From an uncultured Psychrobacter sp. (GTDB lineage: Bacteria > Pseudomonadota > Gammaproteobacteria > Pseudomonadales > Moraxellaceae), in contig CANLDW010000006.1 in the NCBI GenBank assembly GCA_947489525.1, positions 96,377 to 160,376 on the forward strand: a stretch of 64,000 nt of DNA, read 5' to 3'. A model generated the notes under the pieces. It searched no databases. It saw only the letters and a list, made by a program, of their open reading frames with translations, and was not told the origin of the DNA. Shown here in pieces: positions 50,253 to 59,424 of the stretch. Each line of letters starts with the position of its first letter. The stretch's first letter is position 1. Position numbers and translations under genes: made by a program.

Positions 50253-51407
50253 ATGAAGATCGGTGTTATCAGTGCAGATAGTGCACGCGAGAGCCGCGTA
50301 GCAATGACCCCAGATGCGGTCAAAAAGCTGCGTAAGCTTGGATTTGAAGTGGTCATACAGTCAGGCGCGGGTCTTGGAGCCTTTTATAATGATGACAGTT
50401 ACGAGGCCGCTGGCGGCGAGATTGCCGCGAGCAGTACTGATGTCATTACCCAGTCTCAGATTATTACCACCGTCGATGATCTACCAGCAGAACTGGCAGA
50501 GCAGATGACCTCAGGTCAGATCGTCATTGGCATGCTCGATCCTTACCGTAATACCCAGCTTGATACTTACGCGGCAAAAGGTGTGACTGCTTTTGCTATG
50601 GAGTTATTACCGCGTACGCTATCACGCGCACAAAACATGGATGTCCTGTCTTCACAGGCAAACCTTGCCGGCTATAAAGCGGTACTCTTAGCGGCCAATG
50701 AATACTCGCGACCCTTTCCAATGTTTATGACCTCAGCCGGGACAGTTAAGCCTGCAAAAGTCGTTATCTTAGGCGTCGGGGTGGCAGGACTGCAAGCGAT
50801 CGCTACGGCTAAGCGTTTAGGCGCAGTGGTTGAAGCCAGTGATCTTCGCCCTACGGCAAAAGAGCAGGTAGAATCTCTAGGTGGTAAATGGTTGGATGTA
50901 CCGATGAGTGAAGAAGAAGCGCAAAAAGCTAAGTCGACAGGCGGCTATGCGTGGACACCCTCAGAGCAGTATATGAAAGATCAAGCTATCGTTGTAGACA
51001 AAGCGTTAAGCGGCGCTGATATCGTTATCACGACCGCACAAATTCCGGGTCGTAATGCTCCGCGCCTGGTACACAAAGCCACGCTCGATAAGATGAAAGC
51101 CGGCTCCGTGCTGATCGATATGGCAGCGGGTACAGGTGGTAACGTCGAAGGTAATGTTGCTGATGAAACGATCACTACTGATAATGGCGTGCGTATCGTA
51201 GGGGCGGCCAATATACCGTCCATGCTCGCCGCACAGTCCTCAGATCTATACGCCAATAACTTAGTTAACTTTATTACCACGTTGATTGCTACTGATGAAT
51301 CAGCGGATAAGACGGCGCCGAATACACTGGCATTGGACATGGAAGACGAGATTCAGGGCGCATTAGCTGTGACTCATGAAGGTCAAGTTCGTCTTGCGAA
51401 GCGTTAA
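50253..51407 (+). CDS. pntAA: NAD(P) transhydrogenase subunit alpha part 1
   Basis: The 384-residue soluble dI domain binds NAD(H). It shows the N-terminal MKIGVISADSARESRVAMTP, the dinucleotide fold VVILGVGVAGLQAIATAKRLGA (abbreviated core GVGVAGLQA), and GRNAPRLV. With PntAB and PntB it couples proton entry to NADP+ reduction by NADH at the inner membrane. Unlike E. coli, alpha is split in two genes. AAGGAG precedes ATG 50253; 43 bases separate it from pntAB. Confidence 0.96.
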   Translation: MKIGVISADSARESRVAMTPDAVKKLRKLGFEVVIQSGAGLGAFYNDDSYEAAGGEIAASSTDVITQSQIITTVDDLPAELAEQMTSGQIVIGMLDPYRNTQLDTYAAKGVTAFAMELLPRTLSRAQNMDVLSSQANLAGYKAVLLAANEYSRPFPMFMTSAGTVKPAKVVILGVGVAGLQAIATAKRLGAVVEASDLRPTAKEQVESLGGKWLDVPMSEEEAQKAKSTGGYAWTPSEQYMKDQAIVVDKALSGADIVITTAQIPGRNAPRLVHKATLDKMKAGSVLIDMAAGTGGNVEGNVADETITTDNGVRIVGAANIPSMLAAQSSDLYANNLVNFITTLIATDESADKTAPNTLALDMEDEIQGALAVTHEGQVRLAKR

Positions 51408-51450
51408 TGCTCACGCTGTGTTAGTAATGAATAAATTTTAGGAGGATAAC

Positions 51451-51843
51451 ATGATTGCCACTATTTTAGCTGCAGCGCCAGCTGGTGCAGCCATGGCAGG
51501 CACGCCATTTGTAGCAATTTTCACCGTATTTGTACTCGCTATTTTTGTGGGTTATTACGTGGTTTGGGGCGTGACCCCAGCCTTACATACACCGCTTATG
51601 GCAGTAACTAACGCGCTATCGAGTATTGTTATTGTTGGCGCTATCTTGCAGACGGTGACGATCGATGGTGAGGTATTTACGGCTACTAGTCTTATTGGTG
51701 CCTTTGCTGTCTTTTTAGCGAGCATTAATATATTCGGTGGCTTCTCAGTGACTGAGCGTATGCTGTCGATGTTCAAGCCCAAACCCAAAAAAGTAGCTGC
51801 GCCAGTTACAGATACTTCACATGATAATGGAGGCAATGTATGA
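51451..51843 (+). CDS. pntAB: NAD(P) transhydrogenase subunit alpha part 2
   Basis: This 130-residue protein is the membrane part of the alpha subunit, with three to four hydrophobic helices (about residues 22-40, 45-68, 78-100) and a charged C-terminus. Segments [19 protein letters not shown] and [14 protein letters not shown] are family-typical. AGGAGG is a strong ribosome binding site. The stop overlaps the pntB ATG (51840-51843). Confidence 0.95.
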   Translation: MIATILAAAPAGAAMAGTPFVAIFTVFVLAIFVGYYVVWGVTPALHTPLMAVTNALSSIVIVGAILQTVTIDGEVFTATSLIGAFAVFLASINIFGGFSVTERMLSMFKPKPKKVAAPVTDTSHDNGGNV

Positions 51844-53240
51844 GCGATTTTTCAGCGATGATTGCCGCTAATGCCGACTGGTTTTATTTGGTCGGCGCTA
51901 TTTTATTCGTTTTGACCCTGCGTGGTTTATCAAGTCCTAAGACTGCTATTCGTGGTAACCGTATGGGGATGGTCGCGATGGCGATTGCGGTCATTACGAC
52001 CTTCTTTTTAGCCGACGGTCCCATCATGTGGATGATCATCGGTGCTATGGTGTTAGGCGCTGCAGTTGGTATTTGGAAATCTAGAACTGTTGCGATGACG
52101 CAAATGCCAGAAACAGTCGCCTTGATGCACTCCTTAGTAGGTTTAGCAGCTGTAGCAATTGCATTAGCAACTGTGCTGCATTCTGATCAAAAGTACAACA
52201 CGGTGACGCGCTTAGAGCTATTTATTGGTTGCTTTATTGGTGCGATCACCTTTTCGGCTTCGGTTTTTGCCTTTGGCAAGCTTGCCGCGAAGAGCTGGGC
52301 AAAAACGGTTAATGGCGGCTGGGTCAAGCCCGTACAAGCGTTATTATTTATCGCGATGTTGGGTTTTGGTGCGGTATATTTTATTACCGATTCATTGACC
52401 GCATTCTACGTCATGACTGTATTAGCTATTGCCTTTGGTTGGATGTGGATTGCGCCAATTGGCGGCGGTGATATGCCAGTGGTGGTGTCGCTACTGAACT
52501 CCTTTTCAGGTTGGGCAGCGGCTGGTATTGGTTTTACGCTGGGTAACTCCATGCTTATTATTGCAGGCTCACTGGTTGGCTCATCGGGCGCTATTTTGTC
52601 ATACATTATGTGTAAGGCGATGAACCGTTCACTGATTAACGTCCTGTTCGGTGGTATCGGTAGTTCAGCTGTCGCTAGCGGCGCTGACGATGGCGCACCA
52701 AAGAATTACAAGTCTGGCTCAGCAGAAGATGCCGGCTTCCTGATGTCCAATGCCAGCGATGTCATTATCGTCCCAGGGTATGGTATGGCTCAAGGCCGCG
52801 CGCAAAATGCGGTCAAAGAGCTGTACGAGCTGCTAAAGGATGAAGGCGTTAACGTGCGCTTTGCCATTCACCCTGTCGCGGGTCGTATGCCCGGTCACAT
52901 GAACGTTTTGCTTGCTGAAGCGGATGTGCCTTACGATGACATTATGGAGATGGATGAGATCAACTCAGACTTCGCGAGCACAGATGTGGTACTGGTTATC
53001 GGTGCTAATGACGTTGTCAACCCGTCGGCAAAAGATGATCCAAGCTCGCCTATTTTTGGTATGCCGATTCTTGAGGTCACCAAAGCGCAAACAGTCATGG
53101 TTATCAAGCGTTCAATGAGCACAGGTTACGCCGGTCTTGATAATAGTCTGTTCTACATGGACAAAACCATGATGATCTTTGGTGATGCCAAAAAGATGGT
53201 CGAAGAGATGGTACGCAGTATCAATGGCGGTGGTCATTAA
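51840..53240 (+). CDS. pntB: NAD(P) transhydrogenase subunit beta
   Basis: The 466-residue beta subunit has about eight or nine N-terminal membrane helices and a C-terminal NADP(H)-binding dIII domain with [18 protein letters not shown], the [18 protein letters not shown] segment and [10 protein letters not shown]. It completes the proton-translocating transhydrogenase. It is co-translated with pntAB and is followed by a terminator. Confidence 0.97.
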   Translation: MSDFSAMIAANADWFYLVGAILFVLTLRGLSSPKTAIRGNRMGMVAMAIAVITTFFLADGPIMWMIIGAMVLGAAVGIWKSRTVAMTQMPETVALMHSLVGLAAVAIALATVLHSDQKYNTVTRLELFIGCFIGAITFSASVFAFGKLAAKSWAKTVNGGWVKPVQALLFIAMLGFGAVYFITDSLTAFYVMTVLAIAFGWMWIAPIGGGDMPVVVSLLNSFSGWAAAGIGFTLGNSMLIIAGSLVGSSGAILSYIMCKAMNRSLINVLFGGIGSSAVASGADDGAPKNYKSGSAEDAGFLMSNASDVIIVPGYGMAQGRAQNAVKELYELLKDEGVNVRFAIHPVAGRMPGHMNVLLAEADVPYDDIMEMDEINSDFASTDVVLVIGANDVVNPSAKDDPSSPIFGMPILEVTKAQTVMVIKRSMSTGYAGLDNSLFYMDKTMMIFGDAKKMVEEMVRSINGGGH

Positions 53241-53272
53241 TTAATGATGGTCTTTGAATAAGAAAATCGTGT

Positions 53273-53300
53273 AAAAAAGTCACTCAGGTGGCTTTTTTTA
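53273..53300 (+). terminator. Terminator after pntB
   Basis: AAAAAAGTCAC (53273-53283) pairs with GTGGCTTTTTT (53288-53298), with one G-U and a TCAG loop, followed by further T. Confidence 0.9.
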
Positions 53301-53357
53301 CGTTAAGGTATGCAGCATTTATAATTAACGACCAAATAGAGATTAAGAGAGCCTTTT

Positions 53358-53900
53358 ATGAACATGTTGATACGCTTTTTTATTATGACCAGCTTGCTAA
53401 GACAACAGCTCAAACAACAGCCAGCTAGCCAAACGCTGAGCGAAGAGACGATTATGACGCCAACGGTACGCCAGTATCGCGTGCTGCCTCATGATATGGG
53501 CTTTCGTGATCATCTGCCAAACTACCGCTATTTATCCTTTATTGAGCTCAATATCACTAAATGGGTAGCGACGAGTTGTTACCACAAAGGTATCAAACCC
53601 TTAAAATGGGTATTGGCTATGCAAGAGATGATCTATCTAAAACCAATCAAGTTTTTGCACAAAATCACGCTAAGTAGTGTGGTCGCCGGTTGGGATCACA
53701 AATACGTCTATTTTGAGCATCGATTTTTTGTCAAAAACCAGCTTATGGGCGTGGGTATGACCAAGTTTGTTTTAGAAGGTAAAAAAGGCAAGCGCTACAC
53801 GCCAGAGATACTCGATATGTATGGCGAGCATCTTACCAACTCTATTACCTCATGGAATGAGCATCAAGTTGCCGTCAAATCTACGCCTGAGCGTCATTAA
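53358..53900 (+). CDS. Hotdog-fold acyl-CoA thioesterase-like protein
   Basis: The 180-residue product has an N-terminal segment of about 40 residues and then a 4HBT-like core: PHDMGFRDHLPNYRYLSFIE (the position where family enzymes have HMNNxRY), a helix, and strands around ITLSSVVAGWDHKYVYFEHRF. It resembles THEM6-like proteins. The usual catalytic Asp/Asn positions are only partly kept, so activity is not certain. It stands alone between the pnt operon and iscX. Confidence 0.7.
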   Translation: MNMLIRFFIMTSLLRQQLKQQPASQTLSEETIMTPTVRQYRVLPHDMGFRDHLPNYRYLSFIELNITKWVATSCYHKGIKPLKWVLAMQEMIYLKPIKFLHKITLSSVVAGWDHKYVYFEHRFFVKNQLMGVGMTKFVLEGKKGKRYTPEILDMYGEHLTNSITSWNEHQVAVKSTPERH

Positions 53901-54083
53901 AAAAAGCACTGCTTTTTTAGACTCACAAGGAAAATCCTTTAAATAGGATGTTTTAATAGTTGGACTACTAGTCATCATTCACCCGTATCAAACTCCCTAC
54001 ACAAGCTCGTCTATATTCACAAGACTAAGTTTGCTAGGATAAGAGCTCACACTTTACAAATGACATGTTTATAAGGAGCGATC

Positions 54084-54293
54084 ATGACCCCGCAAAAACT
54101 AAAATGGAGCGATAGCTTAGATATCGCTATTGAGCTTGCCGAAAAATTCCCTGAGACAGATCCGCAATATGTGCGCTTTACCGATTTGCACCGCTGGGTG
54201 ACGGAGCTTGAGGGCTTCGATGATGATCCGCAAAAGTCAAACGAAGGCATTTTAGAATCCATTCAGATGAACTGGATTGATGAGGCGGATTAA
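54084..54293 (+). CDS. iscX: Fe-S cluster assembly protein IscX
   Basis: IscX is a small acidic protein (69 residues) with LKWSDSLDIAIELAEKFPETDP, VRFTDLHRWVTEL and the ending MNWIDEAD. It binds IscS and iron and modulates Fe-S assembly. In E. coli it is the last isc gene, whereas here no isc genes adjoin it. AAGGAG is 8 bases upstream of ATG 54084. Confidence 0.95.
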   Translation: MTPQKLKWSDSLDIAIELAEKFPETDPQYVRFTDLHRWVTELEGFDDDPQKSNEGILESIQMNWIDEAD

Positions 54294-54340
54294 ACCTTAG
54301 TTAAGAACAAAATAATCCATCCAATATAATGGGCGAAAAC

Positions 54341-54895
54341 ATGAGTGTTCAAATCAAAGAGCTACCTGAATCGATAGCTTGTCAAGGCATCAGCGTGCGT
54401 ACTACCAACAATGCTGAGATTAGCCATGACACCGCTAAGCTTGGCCGATTGTGGCAAAAGTTTTATCAAAATTACAAAGCTCATCTGGGTGAGAATGAGG
54501 ATATTTACGCTATCTATTACAATTATGAAAGCGAGGACTTAGTTGGTGCATTCGATGTAGTCGCCAGCTGGCAAATAGAGAATCAATCAAATCAAGAGCA
54601 GTCTGATAACGATACGAGTTCTGTCAATACAAGCTTAGCCGGTACTAGCGCTATTCATACAGACCTAAAAAATACAAGCGCTCTAGTAACAGCAAACATT
54701 TCTGCAGGTCGATACTTAGTATTTTCTGAAGAGGGGAGAATGCCAAACACCATAATGAATGCATGGGAGAAAGCGTGGACGTACTTTAACGATCCAAACT
54801 GCGAGCATACTCGGACATTCGATGTAGATTTTGAGCACTATATCAATGGCAATTTAGAGTTTGGGCAAGTGGATCTATACATAGGAATTGAATAA
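54341..54895 (+). CDS. GyrI-like / effector-binding domain protein
   Basis: The product of about 184 residues shows a single GyrI-like (SHS2-type) domain: N-terminal VQIKELPESIACQGISVRT, LGRLWQKFYQNY, and C-terminal DVDFEHYINGNLEFGQVDLYIGI. There is a Ser/Thr/Asn-rich insert at about residues 80-115. Such stand-alone domains bind small molecules and can resemble transcription factor effector domains or DNA gyrase inhibitors. ATG 54341 (MSVQIKEL) is preferred over ATG 54329. The true ligand is unknown. Confidence 0.72.
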   Translation: MSVQIKELPESIACQGISVRTTNNAEISHDTAKLGRLWQKFYQNYKAHLGENEDIYAIYYNYESEDLVGAFDVVASWQIENQSNQEQSDNDTSSVNTSLAGTSAIHTDLKNTSALVTANISAGRYLVFSEEGRMPNTIMNAWEKAWTYFNDPNCEHTRTFDVDFEHYINGNLEFGQVDLYIGIE

Positions 54896-55137
54896 TGACT
54901 TATTAATAAGCGTTAACCTGTTCTACTGTACAGCATAGATACAGTAGGTAATAAAACTTGAACGATTAGTTCAAGTTAATAGTATTCCATTTTTATTAAG
55001 ATAAATTATAATATACTGAAACTCGTTCTACCTGCTTATAATGCTTTTTAACTTATGAAGAAAATAAGCGGTAGGGTCATATTATTCATAATACGTGTGG
55101 CCTAATTGGCGCATGTAGCTTAAAAAAAAGAATATCT

Positions 55138-55635
55138 ATGCAAAAATTCGGTTTATTTTTATCATTAATACTGCTCGCATCTACGTCTTTTGCAGATGAA
55201 TATGTTATCGGTCTAAGTGTCGATGATGTGTTCGAGCAAACTCATACTCAAACAGGTGCGCTTTTGGTTGAGTATCATGCTGAGCCGTTTCACACTAAAA
55301 CAAATAGCGATTATTCGTTTGCGGCTGTGGGACAGATCGACGAAGATAGCGATGTATTTGTTGGTCTAGGGGTTCACGCGCAGTGGGAGCTTGGGCATAG
55401 TCCATGGTTTGTAGAAGGTAGCTTCACTCCAGGTTATTACGATTATAGTTCAGACGACGATGGTACTGATTTGGGAGGTCATATTCTATTTAGAACCTTA
55501 CTAGGGTTAGGTTATCAGCTTACTGATGAGAGTAAGTTCTCTGTGTCGCTTGATCATAGATCGAATGCTGGACTCGATGAGGAAGCCAACCCTGGTAATG
55601 AAACCTTGGCGTTCAAGTATACGTTTGATTTATAA
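55138..55635 (+). CDS. PagL-like outer-membrane acyloxyacyl hydrolase candidate
   Basis: The 165-residue protein has a signal peptide (about residues 1-19, ending TSFA) and amphipathic beta strands ending FKYTFDL with a terminal Phe-Asp-Leu. The segment LDHRSNAGLDEEANPGNETL resembles the PagL lipid A 3-O-deacylase active site: H140 and S142 are spaced as in PagL, and E155 is 13 residues after the serine against 12 in Pseudomonas PagL. If active it would remodel lipid A. It is immediately followed by an (ATTGCC)8 tract. No clear ribosome binding site. Confidence 0.6.
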   Translation: MQKFGLFLSLILLASTSFADEYVIGLSVDDVFEQTHTQTGALLVEYHAEPFHTKTNSDYSFAAVGQIDEDSDVFVGLGVHAQWELGHSPWFVEGSFTPGYYDYSSDDDGTDLGGHILFRTLLGLGYQLTDESKFSVSLDHRSNAGLDEEANPGNETLAFKYTFDL

Positions 55636-55655
55636 GCTGAAGGCCAGTTTATCTT

Positions 55656-55703
55656 ATTGCCATTGCCATTGCCATTGCCATTGCCATTGCCATTGCCATT
55701 GCC
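55656..55703 (+). repeat. (ATTGCC)8 hexanucleotide microsatellite
   Basis: Eight perfect copies of ATTGCC run from 55656 to 55703, starting 20 bases after the PagL-like stop and ending 82 bases before the acetyltransferase ATG. Such tracts change copy number by slippage. Because the unit is 6 bases it would not shift a frame, but it would alter spacing in the intergenic region. Confidence 0.97.
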
Positions 55704-55785
55704 ATCGTTTTCATAATCGTGGATGCGTAGCTCTAAGAAGGGTGGCGTCAATAACTAAATCACTATGGTTATAAAAGGATAACTT

Positions 55786-56235
55786 ATGACGACGCCTCAA
55801 ATTACTTATCAAATCAATACGCCAATCACGCCGTTTCAATTTATTGACGTATTAAAGCGTTGTAGTTTGGGCGAGCGCCGTCCCATAGACAGTCCCTTCA
55901 TTATCAAAGGTATGCTAGACAATGCGAGTTTATTGGTAACGGTATGGATTGATAAAACGCATGCAGAAGCGGTAAATGATACCAATAGTGATAAGCAGCT
56001 CATTGGCGTGGCACGCTGTGTTACCGACTTTAGCTATTGCTGTTATTTATCAGATATAGCTGTCGACGAGGTGTTTCAAAACCAAGGTATCGGTAAAATG
56101 ATGATTAAAAAGATTGAGCAGCAATTGCCACCAAACTGCAAAATTATTCTATTGTCCGCACCAGATGCCAGCGACTACTATCCGAAGATTGGTTTTACCA
56201 AGCATGAGAGTGCGTGGGTTAAGGTGGTTGAGTAA
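55786..56235 (+). CDS. GNAT family N-acetyltransferase
   Basis: The 149-residue product has the GNAT core: strand and bulge YLSDIAVDEVFQNQGIGKMMI (acetyl-CoA pyrophosphate loop QNQGIGK) at about residues 87-108, followed by KIILLSAPDASDYYPKIGF near the C-terminus. The substrate is unknown; the family includes protein and small-molecule acetylases. AAGGATAACTT precedes ATG 55786. It ends with a terminator. Confidence 0.88.
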   Translation: MTTPQITYQINTPITPFQFIDVLKRCSLGERRPIDSPFIIKGMLDNASLLVTVWIDKTHAEAVNDTNSDKQLIGVARCVTDFSYCCYLSDIAVDEVFQNQGIGKMMIKKIEQQLPPNCKIILLSAPDASDYYPKIGFTKHESAWVKVVE

Positions 56236-56272
56236 CTCATAATATTTTAAATCTAAAAGCTCAATCATAACT

Positions 56273-56310
56273 AAGCGCTAGCTATTGATATAGATTACTA
56301 GCGCTTTTTT
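56273..56310 (+). terminator. Terminator between the acetyltransferase gene and dapE
   Basis: AAGCGCTAG (56273-56281) and CTAGCGCTT (56298-56306) form a 9-bp stem followed by T residues. The loop is 16 bases. dapE converges from the right. Confidence 0.88.
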
Positions 56311-56327
56311 AACTTTTGATCGACAAG

Positions 56328-57536
56328 CTAATCCAACAATAGCTTCTCTAAAATCCCTTCATATATCTGCGCCAGTCTTCCCAAATCATCAACCTCTACC
56401 TTTTCATCAACTTGATGGATAGTGGCATTACGTACGCCGAGCTCAACCACTTGCGCGCCCGTCGGAGCGATAAAGCGTCCGTCGGACGTGCCGCCAGAAG
56501 TGGATAGGGTAGCGTCCGTACCAGTTACTTTTTTAATCGCATGTTGACAAGCAGAAACCAGTTTACCTTCTGGGGTCAAAAATGGCTGTCCAGATAATTT
56601 CCAATCGATAGTGTATTTGACATCATTACTAGTCACATACTTATCAAATATAGCATGAGTTTTTTCTTTGAGTTCTTCTTCAGTGGTTTCAGTTGAGAAG
56701 CGAAAGTTAAAGACGGCTGTCAACGTCTCAGGGATAACATTAGTGGCGCCTGTGCCGCTATTGATGTTTGAGATCTGCAAGGAAGTTGCAGGGAAGTAGT
56801 CATTGCCGTTATCCCACTTAGCTGCAGTGAGCTCGGCTAATGCTGCCATCGCCGCATGAATAGGATTAGAGGCGAGATGCGGGTAGGCGACGTGACCTTG
56901 TTTACCTGTCACAGTAAGTACTGCACCCAATGAACCACGGCGACCATTTTTAATGATATCGCCCAAAGTATCAGTACTAGACGGCTCGCCAACGAGGCAA
57001 TAGGTAATTTTTTCTTGGCGCGCCTCAAGCGTCTCGATAACTTTTACCGTACCATTAATAGAAGGGCCTTCTTCATCAGAGGTGATAAGCAGGGCAATTG
57101 AGCCGTTGTGCTCAGGATGATTAGCGACGAAGCGCTCAGCTGCAACCGTAAAAGCGGCGATACCCGTCTTCATATCAGCAGCACCGCGTGCCCATAAATA
57201 ACCATTATCTATGGTCGGAGTAAAAGGGGAATGCGTCCAGTTGTTCTCATCCCCTGTCGGTACGACATCGGTATGACCGGCAAAACAAATAACGGGGTTA
57301 GATGCGCCGCGCCGCGCCCATAAATTTTTGACCTCCGCATGTTCGCCCGTTTTCTGTTTATCACCAAAGTACATAAACTGGCAGTCAAAGCCTGCCTGCT
57401 CTAGTCGCTTGGATAAGATATCTTGGCAGCCGTCATCATCTGGCGTGACTGAGGGACGTTCTAGTAATTCGATACTTAAGTCCAAGGTAGCTTGTTGGTG
57501 CGTTTGCGATAAGGGGGTTTTGTGGTTGTCTGACAT
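56328..57536 (-). CDS. dapE: Succinyl-diaminopimelate desuccinylase
   Basis: DapE hydrolyses N-succinyl-LL-diaminopimelate in lysine and peptidoglycan synthesis. The 402-residue M20 metallopeptidase has zinc ligands in [11 protein letters not shown], the catalytic [20 protein letters not shown] and [10 protein letters not shown]. The N-terminus is about 20 residues longer than E. coli DapE (375). It is in a leftward pair with the downstream oxygenase-like gene separated by 73 bases. Confidence 0.96.
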   Translation of the reverse strand: MSDNHKTPLSQTHQQATLDLSIELLERPSVTPDDDGCQDILSKRLEQAGFDCQFMYFGDKQKTGEHAEVKNLWARRGASNPVICFAGHTDVVPTGDENNWTHSPFTPTIDNGYLWARGAADMKTGIAAFTVAAERFVANHPEHNGSIALLITSDEEGPSINGTVKVIETLEARQEKITYCLVGEPSSTDTLGDIIKNGRRGSLGAVLTVTGKQGHVAYPHLASNPIHAAMAALAELTAAKWDNGNDYFPATSLQISNINSGTGATNVIPETLTAVFNFRFSTETTEEELKEKTHAIFDKYVTSNDVKYTIDWKLSGQPFLTPEGKLVSACQHAIKKVTGTDATLSTSGGTSDGRFIAPTGAQVVELGVRNATIHQVDEKVEVDDLGRLAQIYEGILEKLLLD

Positions 57537-57609
57537 GAATGAGCCTTTTTTATATATTTATATGAATAATATGATGATACGCTGCTTAGAACCTTAATAA
57601 CTAGAATCT

Positions 57610-58359
57610 TTAATAATTGGAATCTCCAATAAAAGGGACTAAACTATCGCGGCGCATCCAAGTAGCAATGGAATAACGTTTACGATGCGCGAGTTGTACT
57701 TGGTGCTGTAAGTCACTAGCAAAGATGATAAGACGATTGGCTACTGGCATAACCGTATGATGGACACCGTCGTGATCGACGATCTCTAGCGCACCGCCGT
57801 CATCCGCTGTCCAATCATCATTAAGATAAAATACCGCCGATATTACGCGTTCATCACGGCCGACAGGGTTATCGCTGTGCCACTGATAGCCAAAACCGAT
57901 AGGGTAACAAGCATAGTGTGCTTCACTGTGGCGAATACCTGTAAATAGATTACGGTTGAGTACAGAAGCAAGCTCATTAATACTTTGCAAATAATAAAAG
58001 CCTGCCAAAAAATCTTGATTTATCCAGCGAATTTTATCTCCGCGAATATGACTAATGCGCTCACCAAGCGTTAACTGAGCATCACGATAATGGATAAAAC
58101 CGCTTTCCGCTTGTAAGGCAAGCAAAGCCGTAGCCGCGAATATGTCATCGAGCACTATCCAGCCCTGATTGGCGAACGCATCCAACATAGGGTCACTGAG
58201 TCTATGTGACCAATCAACACTAAAGTCTTTAGATTGTAGATGATGCAGACTTTTTGATGACTCATCTTCTACATAGGGAAAAACTGTAGCGGTTTTATCT
58301 GAATGATCAGTTGCGCTTTGTGCTTCTGGCACATCAAAATTACTACTAATCATCGTCAT
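57610..58359 (-). CDS. 2-oxoglutarate-Fe(II) dioxygenase-like protein
   Basis: The 249-residue protein has the double-stranded beta-helix signatures of prolyl 4-hydroxylase-like dioxygenases: the HxD iron pair in YQWHSDN, the distal histidine in LQHQVQLAHRKRYS, and an arginine for 2-oxoglutarate about 10 residues later. The segment ISAVFYLNDDW and DGGALEIVD are typical. The substrate is unknown. AGGAGGTGCTATT is a strong ribosome binding site before ATG 58359. Confidence 0.85.
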   Translation of the reverse strand: MTMISSNFDVPEAQSATDHSDKTATVFPYVEDESSKSLHHLQSKDFSVDWSHRLSDPMLDAFANQGWIVLDDIFAATALLALQAESGFIHYRDAQLTLGERISHIRGDKIRWINQDFLAGFYYLQSINELASVLNRNLFTGIRHSEAHYACYPIGFGYQWHSDNPVGRDERVISAVFYLNDDWTADDGGALEIVDHDGVHHTVMPVANRLIIFASDLQHQVQLAHRKRYSIATWMRRDSLVPFIGDSNY

Positions 58360-58520
58360 AATAGCACCTCCCTATAATCGAAAGCTGGCTTATCGCTAAA
58401 GGATTCACAAGCCAGTTGTCAATCACGGCCTTTATTACCAAAACCTCATTATCTTTTCTACTGCCTATGCTACCATAGATGCAATTTTTCTTATTTAAAC
58501 TTTCGAGACCTGTTGCTACT

Positions 58521-59405
58521 ATGAACTATAAACACGCTTACCACGCTGGTAACTTTGCCGATGTGGTCAAACACATATTACTCGTGCAGCTGCTCAACCA
58601 ACTTAGCCAAAAGAACAAGCCCTTTTATGTGCTTGATGCTTATGGCGGTCGCGGCTTGTATTCACTAAGTAGTGAAGAGGCGCGAAAAACAGGTGAAGCT
58701 AAAGGCGGTATTCAAGCACTACTAAAAGCGGACGATGCGGATGTGGAGCAAGCACCTACCGCTATTAAAGACTACTTCGAGGGCATGAAGCAAGCGCGCT
58801 TCACTTATGACAGTAAGGTTTATCCTGGTTCACCGTGGTGGATTGCTCATCACATCGAAAAGAACCCTGATCTAGGTGTGCGCGGTGAAGCGTTTGAGGC
58901 CAAAGCAACTGAATATGATGCACTCAACTATCAACTGCACAAGCTGCCCATTGGTATTCACCACCGTGATGCTTTTGAAGGTATAACTGCTGTAATTCCG
59001 CCTGCTGAGCGCCGGGGTTTAATATTTCTTGACCCGCCCTACGAGCAGGAGCATAAAGACTTTACCCGTCTCATTGATTTGTTGGTAGCCTCATATAGTA
59101 AGTGGCCACAAGGCACCTACGCGCTATGGTTTCCGATCAAAAACCTTGACGCAGTTGAGCTATTCTACAAAAAGCTAAAACGCACTGATATTAGACGCCA
59201 GCTGATTTGTGAGCTCAACATCTATCCAAACGATGTTGCCGTCGGTCTAAATGGTACGGGTATGCTAATTATCAATCCGCCGTGGCAGTTCGATAATCAT
59301 GCTCGCGAAATATTGCGCTTCTTACAACCTGCATTAAAAGTTGCCGATGCGCCAAATATGACTCCAGATAGCGCGACCAATGTGCGCTGGCTGGTTGGCG
59401 AATAA
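58521..59405 (+). CDS. rlmJ: 23S rRNA (adenine2030-N6)-methyltransferase RlmJ
   Basis: RlmJ methylates A2030 of 23S rRNA. The 294-residue product starts MNYKHAYHAGNFADVVKHI, has the SAM-binding region LDAYGGRGLYSL and the catalytic DPPYEQEHKDF, as in family members. ATG 58521 is the conserved start; an upstream in-frame ATG at 58479 is discarded. It is divergent from the oxygenase gene and precedes pssA by 19 bases. Confidence 0.95.
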   Translation: MNYKHAYHAGNFADVVKHILLVQLLNQLSQKNKPFYVLDAYGGRGLYSLSSEEARKTGEAKGGIQALLKADDADVEQAPTAIKDYFEGMKQARFTYDSKVYPGSPWWIAHHIEKNPDLGVRGEAFEAKATEYDALNYQLHKLPIGIHHRDAFEGITAVIPPAERRGLIFLDPPYEQEHKDFTRLIDLLVASYSKWPQGTYALWFPIKNLDAVELFYKKLKRTDIRRQLICELNIYPNDVAVGLNGTGMLIINPPWQFDNHAREILRFLQPALKVADAPNMTPDSATNVRWLVGE

Positions 59406-59424
59406 GCAAAAAGGACTTTGTTTT

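Noticed and set aside
55526..55774. Plus-strand reading frame with a Cys-His repeat across the hexamer tract
   Set aside because: It is created by the (ATTGCC)8 repeat and overlaps the end of the PagL-like gene in another frame. No ribosome binding site or family resemblance.
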